NCBI GenBank assembly: GCA_944548615.1
Contig: OX155952.1
Span: 37,301,582-37,365,581, forward strand
Reading direction: 5' to 3'
Source: Micropterix aruncella
Taxonomy: Eukaryota; Arthropoda; Insecta; Lepidoptera; Micropterigidae
Length of the DNA: 64,000 nt
This document shows, one piece after another, positions 53,079 through 64,000 of the stretch. The position numbers and the translations under genes are program-made. The stretch's first letter is position 1, and each line of letters starts with the position of its first letter. The notes beneath the pieces were generated by a model, which saw nothing but the letters and a program-made list of their open reading frames with translations, was not told the DNA's origin and did not search any database.

Positions 53079-53363
53079 CACGGCCCGGTGGCATAGTGGT
53101 TAGGTCACCTGATCTTACATTGTAAGGTCCCGGGTTCGATTTCCGGCTGGGTCACCATTTTCCGTTGGGGTCAAATAAACGGAATTGCATTTTCATTTCT
53201 GTCGATCGAATGCAATAACAAGACACACACTTACACACATGTTACACGCAAACATACATATAAAACGTCATAGTAGGGTTGGTTGTAAGAGATTGTCATA
53301 TGACAATAAACCCGCCCATTGGGACATTTGACAATAAAGAGTATAAACAAACAAACAAACAAT
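53079..53363 (+). repeat. tRNA-derived SINE, copy 1
   Basis: The head at 53082-53157 resembles a tRNA: GGCCCGG pairs with CTGGGTC (with G-U pairs), A box TGGCATAGTGG at 53089-53099 and B box GGTTCGATTTC at 53133-53143. The anticodon arm does not fold into a normal 7-base loop, so it is not a functional tRNA gene. A body of about 200 bp with AT-rich and 'acgtcatagtaggg' words follows. It ends in a CAAA-type tail near 53342-53361. Such elements are transcribed by RNA polymerase III from the internal boxes and mobilised by LINE proteins. Confidence 0.78.
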
Positions 53364-53399
53364 TAATTTGCAAGCTATGTTAATTGGACTAAATTGATC

Positions 53400-53580
53400 A
53401 TTATAAATAGGATAGAAAACGAATTTACCGCGTGAAATTTGTAGGACCCGACGTTTCGGTGACGTTGCAGCCGCCGTTGTCTAGGGTAGACTGAAGAGCT
53501 GTCAGTCCGTTGTTTTGCGGGTAGGCCGCAAACCGCTGCCACCACTGCGTAGGTTATAACGGTGGCAGGGGGCCGGGCCT
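53400..53580. repeat. Repeat C, copy in first duplication unit
   Basis: 'gaatttaccgcgtgaaatttgtag', GACGTTTCGGTGACGTTGCA and 'ggttataacggtggca' align in order with 25126-25260. Confidence 0.75.
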
Positions 53581-53639
53581 TAGTTCTAACCGCCTTGCAT
53601 ATAATCATAAGACAACACCATGTCGAATTACACGAATTG

Positions 53640-54015
53640 CACGGCCCGGTGGCATAGTGGTTAGGTCACCTGATCTTACATTGTAAGGTCCCGGGTTCGA
53701 TTTCCGGCTGGGTCACCATTTTCCGTTGGGGTCAAATAAACGGAATTGCATTTTCATTTCTGTCGATCGAATGCAATAACAAGACACACACTTACACCGT
53801 CATAGTAGGGTTGGTTGTAAGAGATTGTCATATGACAATAAACCCGCCCATTGTGACAATTCACAATAAAGAGTATAAACAAACAAACACATGTTACACG
53901 CAAACATACATATAAAACGTCATAGTAGGGTTGGTTGTAAGAGATTGTCATATGACAATAAACCCGCCCATTGGGACATTTGACAATAAAGAGTATAAAC
54001 AAACAAACAAACAAT
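53640..54015 (+). repeat. tRNA-derived SINE, copy 2
   Basis: Same tRNA-like head starting at 53643. It carries an extra internal repeat of the 'gtcatagtagggttggttgt...acaataaagag' segment. The tail of CAAA units is at about 53998-54013. Confidence 0.75.
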
Positions 54016-54057
54016 TAATTTGCAAGCTATGTTAATTGGACTAAATTGATCATTATA

Positions 54058-54228
54058 AATAGGATAGAAAACGAATTTACCGCGTGAAATTTGTAGGACC
54101 CGACGTTTCGGTGACGTTGCAGCCGCCGTTGTCTAGGGTAGACTGAAGAGCTGTCAGTCCGTTGTTTTGCGGGTAGGCCGCAAACCGCTGCCACCACTGC
54201 GTAGGTTATAACGGTGGCAGGGGGCCGG
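54058..54228. repeat. Repeat C, copy in second duplication unit
   Basis: Essentially the same as 53400-53580, as expected from the tandem duplication. Confidence 0.75.
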
Positions 54229-54379
54229 GCTGAAGAAAGGGTTTAAAACTAAATAAATATTATTTTACAGGATCGTCGTGTAATGGTTCATTTTATTGCT
54301 AAAAAGGTGAAGATTTCGATATGTAATACGCATAGTATTTTACATGATCGCCTAGATATGAAAAGTGTATCCGCACGGC

Positions 54380-55735
54380 GGGTATTCTGCCCCCTCCTGT
54401 TGCGAGGTAAAAACTAACCTATCACTTTTGCGCGCGACATATTCGGGCAAAAAATCGACGCGAGTCAACGGCCTTGAGAAAAACGATCATAACTTATAAA
54501 CCACTAAACGGATTAAAAAAAGATAAAGAGAAAAATGATCGCATTGAAATTTGACATATAAAACATTATAACCTTATCTCGTAAAACAATTAAGATAATA
54601 ATGAATAAATATTACAAAATTGGCAAACTGAAAAAACTCGCCTATAAAATCATTTCGATTTTTTTGTCACAAAATACGTAAAATATGCAAAAATTGTAAA
54701 TACAGTTATGTTCTTTATTAAATGCTTTACCAAAACGATATTTTTTTTTTACTTATTTGCATACAAAAATATTTATTTATTCAGCCAAGAAAAATTTTAT
54801 GTGTTCTCGTAAAAAAAAAAATTTTTAATTTTTAATATGTGACTACTTATGGTATTTTTTTATATGAAATTCTTTCAAAATAACTTTATTACTACATCAC
54901 ACTTCTTAGAAATCACACCAGAACTTTGAGCTTTGTCTGATATTATAGAAAAATCTAAAGTTTTGAGAGTTTCCGCGTCCGAACTTAATAATAAACTTTG
55001 AATGCTCATAATATAAAATTTGTTAGATTTTTTCAATTATATTGTCTTATCATAGACTTATTATATGTCTAATAACTAATTACTGTACTCCAAAGAGTCA
55101 CATTTCATCGAAAAACTATGGAAAATCGTACTTTATTCTCTCATAGTAATTATCAAAACAAGTTTCTTTGCGCGATTCATTTTACAAAACAAGATATAAT
55201 TTTCAAAATACGCCTAATTATGTGATAACTTAGGATGTAAATGAAACAATACTTATTTTTTTAGTAAATTAAAGCGACACTACGTCATATTTCTCAATAT
55301 ATCGGGATATTTCATAAACATTACAAAATAATAACAACCATTTTTTCGCGAGCCGTTTGTTTTCGCCGAAGTATTTTCTTTAAAAATTCGTGAAAAACAG
55401 CAAATGGACTATCTCAGTTGACTAATCCTAATGCCTAAACTACTTAAAAATGCAAATTACTCACTGTTATCCAGTAAACACTGCACTGTTATCCACAAAA
55501 CACTGCACAAAACCACCATTCCGCGGAACTATACGCGGCCGCGGCGCTGGCCGATGGACTGCCGTTTTGACGTCTATGCTGACTTTTTAAATCGCCGTTC
55601 GATTTTTTCGCCGGTGGCCGCCGAATTAAAGATTATTTGGCCATATCGTTCCGCCGTCAGAAAGCATTAAGTACGACGTTTCGAATCGTAAATTGCATTT
55701 TTCGCAGCGGCGAGCGCGATATCCAGTAGCGGATG
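54380..55735 (+). repeat. Repeat B, copy 2
   Basis: Aligns by eye with 30320-31660 from the 'cctcctgttgcg' block, through 'atgatcgcattgaaatttga' and 'acaattaagataataatgaa', to a CG-rich end. Many substitutions and small indels separate the copies. A 79-codon frame at 55431-55670 falls within it and has no motif. Confidence 0.75.
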
Positions 55736-56299
55736 TTTCGGATTTTAGGCGGCCGCCATACATGTCCCCAAATGGATGTTACGGATAGAGCGGGTTGCAT
55801 TCTGCGCGCTGTAAAATTGTATGACGCATGAAGCACTGTACGCGCAGAAAAATTGTATGACGACTTCGCAATGCTCATTGCAATTGTTACAACAGGATCC
55901 GGACCGTTTTTTGGCTCGTTTTATAACTATAAGAATAAGAATAAATTTATTTCCGAAAGTAATGTTCAAAATGGTAATTTACGAAGTCAGCCTAACTAGG
56001 CCGAAGCCCGTACCAAGGTATACTCGACTTGGTTACTTGTATATTTCGTATTGTGAGCACACTTATCAAAGTATTATAACTTAGAAAAACAAAAAAATAA
56101 ATAAAATAAATCTAATAGCTACAATAAATAAGTAGTGTGTATTTCATGAGTTATTTTAATGATATCTAATACTTCATAATAATGAAAAAAATATGGACGT
56201 AACAATGGCTTTATAATCATGTCGAAAAAAACTTCGGACCTAACATTGGATTCACCATGGATCCTGAAACAAAAAACACTCCATGGCCTGGAAACGACC
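55736..56299. other. Unassigned; possible antisense LINE tail
   Basis: 'cctaactaggccgaagcccg' near 55990 resembles a block at 40527. 'ataagaataagaataaatt' near 55930 could be the reversed simple tail of a LINE 3' end. No coding sense. Confidence 0.35.
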
Positions 56300-57690
56300 A
56301 CCATCTCCGACTCCTAAGAAAGTCAAGGCCATTCTATCCACTGATAAGATAATGGGACAGACGAGGGGCTATGATGATTAAACTCTCTCACTCAATATGA
56401 GCAAAATATGAGCAAAATACTTGAAAAAGTGGTAAAGGAAAGACTAACTAACCTAAAGAATAAAAGATTCATTTTATCTAAAAATCAATTCGGCTATCGG
56501 AACGGTGTCAATACGGGTGAGGCTATCCTTGAGGTTACTAAAAGCATAACGAATGTATTGGATTGGAAAAAGAAATGCATTGCGGTATTTTTAGATCTAG
56601 CGAAGGTTTTTGATACTATATCCCATAAAATACTTTGTAAAAGATAAAAGGGTTATGGTATCAATGGCCTCGCATTGAATCGGTTTTCCGATTATTTAAA
56701 AAACAGAACACAAACTCTTAACCTCAACGGTGCTCGAAGTGTATCCCTGCCACTAACATTTGGCGTTCCTCAAGGTAGCGTGCTCGGACCAATACTGTTC
56801 ACTACGTACATAAATCCGCTTTGCGAGCTTGGTTTTGGTAGAACAATAACGTATGCTGATGACACGGTGTTAGTAATTTCTGGTTCTAGTTGGGAAAAGG
56901 TATATAATCGTACTAATATCGCGATGGCTTCAATCAAAACCTGGTAAGACCTAAAACTACTTACGTTAAATGTTGGCAAAACAAAATACATCCCATTTAG
57001 CATCGATGTAAGAGGCCAGCCGGATGATCACCATCATCTTATCATTCACGACTGCAAGAGAGATGCCACGTGTCGTTGTCAGCCAATCGGACCAGTCGGA
57101 GAGATAAAATATCTCGGAATAATTATAGATAGACACCTACGGTGGGAATTACATACCGAATGTCTAGTGAAAAGACTAAGGAAATTGATTTATATATTTA
57201 TTCAATTGCGAGATATTCTGGGCCTGCCCTATTTAAAAACAATATATTACGCTATATGCCAATCCATAATGACATACGGTATACTTGGATGGGGAGCTTG
57301 CGGAAAACCCTCCTCCAGAAAGTGAACGTTAAGGCAATAATTAGAATCATGGTAAGGAAGCCTAGGCGTTACCCTTCTGACGTCCCGTATGTTGAGGCAC
57401 AATTGTTTGATTTGATTCAGTTGTATTGCCTGAAATCAATACTTCATCTTAAAAACAACAATGAAGTGAATATTGTCTTTCTCCGGAAAACAGGGAGAGA
57501 TTAGGTCGTTACAAGGGAAACTTTGAAGTGCCGAAACGTCTGTGACGGAAAGGCCGACTCTCACTTACTCCAAGATGTTCAGTGTGAGAGCCGGGTGTCA
57601 ACAAGTCCTTTACTACGTAATAAGATGCAATTTATGTTATCAGAAGGTTTTATTTATTATCGGTATATCGATTTAATAATGTATTTATCT
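56300..57690 (+). pseudogene. LINE reverse transcriptase, broken (jockey/CR1-like)
   Basis: Plus-strand fragment with MSKILEKVVKERL (56408), NQFGYRNGVNTGEA, CIAVFLDLAKVFDTISH, a stop at about 56646, then GVPQGSVLGPILFTTYINPL and the catalytic YADD box near 56850, a second stop near 56946, TLNVGKTKYI, GEIKYLGIIIDRHLRW near 57100, and a thumb/C-terminal region with SIMTYGILGWG (57270) that continues to at least 57504. Further coding-like sequence in shifted frames runs toward 57690. Endonuclease is missing, so it is 5'-truncated, and at least two stops and one frameshift make it non-functional. The sequence differs from the LINE at 43537, so it is a separate family or an older branch. Confidence 0.82.
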
Positions 57691-59582
57691 TGAATTGAAT
57701 ACTATGCCGTATCGTACTATATTGCCAGTATAACGTCCCCTAATAATTATCGCGGCGCGCGGCGAGGAAGGTAAGGAATTGATTTTTGTACCTCAGAGTA
57801 TCTCGACTCTCGTGTACTTTACTACTGTCTGTTGGAGGATCAGACGGATAGTTGGTTTAGCTTGGTTATGCAGGAAGAAAGGATAGGTTACCCCAAGGTC
57901 TGGCTATACGCATTAACCAATTAAGGAACAGGAGTTGCGTACCGGTGCACTGTCTAGGGGAATTAAGGAAAGGTTACCTTTTGTATCAGAGATTCTGTGT
58001 CTCCTCGATACTTGCTCGGGTCTGCAGGAGTGACAGACCTCAGCTTACTCAACTCGATAAGGAAGGAAGGATGGGGTGGTAGCACTGGCTAATGCATTGA
58101 CTGGCTCGTGAAAAGTCGTAGCTACAGAAGCGCTCACTAGGAGATGACCACTCGAGGAATGAGCCTGATTGGTCAAATGTACTGGGTTATATACCTGATA
58201 AATGACAAAATCCTGAAAGGAGTGATGAAATAAGTTTGTCAATCCGCTCGATTTGGAGAATTTGGCATGACTCACCGCCTGTGACTGCATTAATTACCAA
58301 AATTCGATGGAATTTAATAGCAGTGCACGTGCAGAACAGATTGTATTTACGTCAATGAATTTCTACAGAATTCATTGGTTAGTCATGCTTTTGTTGACTG
58401 TATGTAGGTACTAAAGGACCCTACACATCTAACGTCTTTTGGACAACGTCATTACAGCTTTCTTGCTCCAATAATAGTTAATATCATGAGTAAAGAGAAC
58501 ATATTGGAAATTAGCAGCAACCAACAAAAATATTACCTTACATTATGGTTAATAATCCTTGGTAAGAGAGACGGAGAAAACATTCATTACAATTATTATT
58601 ATAAAATAAATAAATTTATTTATTTTCTATATATTTTATATACGTATTTTCACAAATTGTTATATATTATTAGTTATTATTATAAATGATTATTTATTAT
58701 TGCTATAATATATTATTATTATTATTATACATTATTATTTAGTATTACTTGTTTATAGTTTTAATATTATTTTGGTGTAGTGAGAATTTCATTTTAACTT
58801 TATTTGATTCAATTTTTTTATTTTTATTTTGGAAGTTATGTAGTTTATAATCATTTGTATTGGTTTTCTCATTAGAACAGGCTCTGCCTAGTTAGGAGTA
58901 ACACAAGCTATGTTAAGTGCTATTTTTTTGTGGACCAATAAATAAATAAATAAATAAAAATAAAAATAATAATAATCTAATATCGCTTACTTCAACCTGA
59001 AATAAAATATCTAATAGAATTTTGGGCTATAAAAGAAAATACGCTATTTATATATCACATTCGCCTTAACGCTCTAGTAATTTATTTTAAAATTAAACAC
59101 TAAACCACCCAGCTCGCACACTTCAGGGTTAACAATAACTTTGAAACTGACTCACAACCGGCTGCTACATTTATTATTACCAATAGCATTGTACTGCGGT
59201 GCTACAATAGCACAGTACATTACGTTAAATATGTCGGGTCTGTGCGGCCGCAGTGATTCATATTTGCGGCTTATCCGGCTAGTGGCAGTTTCAGATCCGT
59301 TTCTTTATAAATAATTCAATATAGCAAACTGAGCTTTTCCCGTCATCCTACTGTAGATATAAAGGATAATGTATTTAATATGATTTACAGAGGATTACTC
59401 CGAGACAGATGGAGTTTTCAACTATTCTCGGTTTTGCTTCATGTAAGTACGACCTAGAAAGAGCATATATTGCAACTGGTATTTTAAAAAATAACTCAGT
59501 ATCAAATAATAAAAAGACAAATAATCGTAGTCCAGAAGGCTACTAAAAAATCTTTTGTATCACCCCAAGACTTTCCTGCCAA
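57691..59582. other. Unassigned; includes a LINE-like 3' tail near 58860-58965
   Basis: Around 58880, GCTCTGCCTAGTTAGGAGTA followed by an AAAT-unit run (58939-58963) looks like the 3' end of a LINE, but no ORF2 tail precedes it. A 'ggcgcgcggcgagg' patch is at 57753. The rest is AT-rich without recognisable genes. Confidence 0.35.
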
Positions 59583-59672
59583 GACTTTTTCGACTTTTTC
59601 GACTTTTTCGACTTTTCGACTTTTCGACTTTCGACTTTCAACTTTTTGACTTTTCGACTTTACGACTTTCGT
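59583..59672. repeat. CGACTTTTT simple-repeat tract
   Basis: About ten imperfect units of the type CGACTTTTT/CGACTTT. It lies between a TATCACCCCAAGACTTTC block (related to the hairpin arm at 32248) and a perfect hairpin. Confidence 0.9.
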
Positions 59673-59675
59673 TGT

Positions 59676-59717
59676 AAAACCTCCATATGCTCAATGAATT
59701 GAGCATATGGAGGTTTT
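59676..59717. repeat. Perfect 20-bp hairpin with 2-base loop
   Basis: AAAACCTCCATATGCTCAAT at 59676-59695 is exactly complementary to 59698-59717. It is directly followed by T-rich sequence and module T2. Confidence 0.95.
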
Positions 59718-60730
<1,013 letters not shown>

Positions 60731-60746
60731 AATATATACACAAAAC

Positions 60747-62460
<1,714 letters not shown>

Positions 62461-62983
62461 TGCTCGTTCCCTTGAAATAAGATATAAATCGTAATTTCTG
62501 GTCGAGAAGTTTATACTTAAGGCTATATGATATTTACAAGAGTTCAAAACATAAGATAAAATTGTATAATATTGTTAATATTTGATTGGTTTTTTGTAAA
62601 ATCTTTTTTTAAAGAATTCGTTTAAAGGATGACACTTTGATGAAAAAATAAAAATAATAAAAGATAAAATTGTATAATATTGTTAATATTTGATTGGTTT
62701 TTATTTTGGTTTGCAAAAGGATACGCTTTGTTTTTGAGATGTGGATGAAGGGTGATCGTTCGCTAGCGATAAAGGGATCCCATTAAACCTACAGTGTACC
62801 GTCGAAAGTGGTACTCATCCAAGAATACATCTCGTTTAAACAATAAGCATTTCCCAGTCCAGTCCGGGAAAACCTTCCAGCTATGTAAGTGGCTTTTATT
62901 ATTTTTATTTTTTCATCAAATTGTCATCCTTTAAACGAATTCTTTAAAAAAAGATTTTACAAAAAACCAATCAAATATTAACA
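62461..62983 (+). repeat. Rearranged T1 pieces and partial forward T1
   Basis: 'aaattgtataatattgttaatatttgattgg' type sequence occurs at about 62557 and 62666 with a stub of inverted T1 (62606-62662) between. A forward T1 segment runs 62700-62945, followed by an inverted copy of the 'caatcaaatattaacaatat' word before the last (TA)n. The segment as a whole is a further broken palindrome. Confidence 0.8.

Positions 62984-64000
<1,017 letters not shown>

Larger units (their letters stand above)
53021..54229. repeat. Tandem segmental duplication (561-bp spacing)
   Basis: The block AGTTCTAACCGCCTTGCATA starts at 53021 and again at 53582. The first copy runs to about 53581 and the second to about 54229, both ending GGCAGGGGGCCGGGC. 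The second is longer because of an internal duplication of the 'gtcatagtagggttggttgt' segment (53808 and 53920). Each copy contains one SINE followed by one repeat C segment. Confidence 0.9.

Noticed and set aside
53082..53157. Possible tRNA gene (also 53643-53718)
   Set aside because: A and B boxes and acceptor pairing are present, but the anticodon arm does not form a normal 5-bp stem with a 7-base loop, and a SINE body and tail follow. Called as a SINE head.

Overview
This is a gene-poor, repeat-dense window of a eukaryotic genome, almost certainly an arthropod and most likely an insect. The basis is its content: non-LTR retrotransposon (LINE) fragments, a piggyBac element with TTAA target duplications, a hAT element with an 8-bp duplication, a Helitron-like element, a tRNA-headed SINE, and an LTR element primed by tRNA-Lys. 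Spliced coding sequence with a GTAAGT donor and long pure (TA)n arrays fit the same picture. No rRNA, no convincing tRNA gene and no clear single-copy host gene was found. I cannot name the species.

Layout. 1-774: 3' end of a LINE. 800-16145: a GC-rich repeat family (called A here) interrupted by a very young LTR retrotransposon at 2480-15634. Its two LTRs are about 4.13 kb each and its only recognisable gene is gag. 16146-25700: AT-rich filler with a 176-bp tandem repeat, two LINE fragments, a tandem pair of A units and one repeat C copy. 25721-27949: a decayed piggyBac element. 27954-32758: filler, a dispersed repeat (B) and a hairpin element. 32930-37348: a 4.4-kb inverted-repeat element inside a (TA)n array, carrying a spliced, DDE-like protein gene that is nearly intact. 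38095-39841: a small inverted-repeat element, another A unit and a Helitron-like insertion. 40792-43536: four (TA)n arrays separating three related modules (T1, T3, T2). 43537-47777: a LINE, a hAT C-terminal relic and a second LINE with a 12-bp target duplication. 49963-52980: a hAT element with a 674-codon open frame behind one premature stop. 53021-54229: a tandem duplication carrying SINEs. 54380-57690: a second B copy and another LINE. 59583-63249: a second (TA)n/T-module cluster, arranged as an inverted and palindromic version of the first. 63250-64000: unassigned.

The genes do not form a pathway. They are replication and transposition genes of separate mobile elements at different stages of decay. 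The items most worth attention are the gag-only LTR element (E2F-like sites, and a fossil primer-binding site inside its LTR), the inverted-repeat element in the TA array, and the paired TA-linked palindromic clusters.
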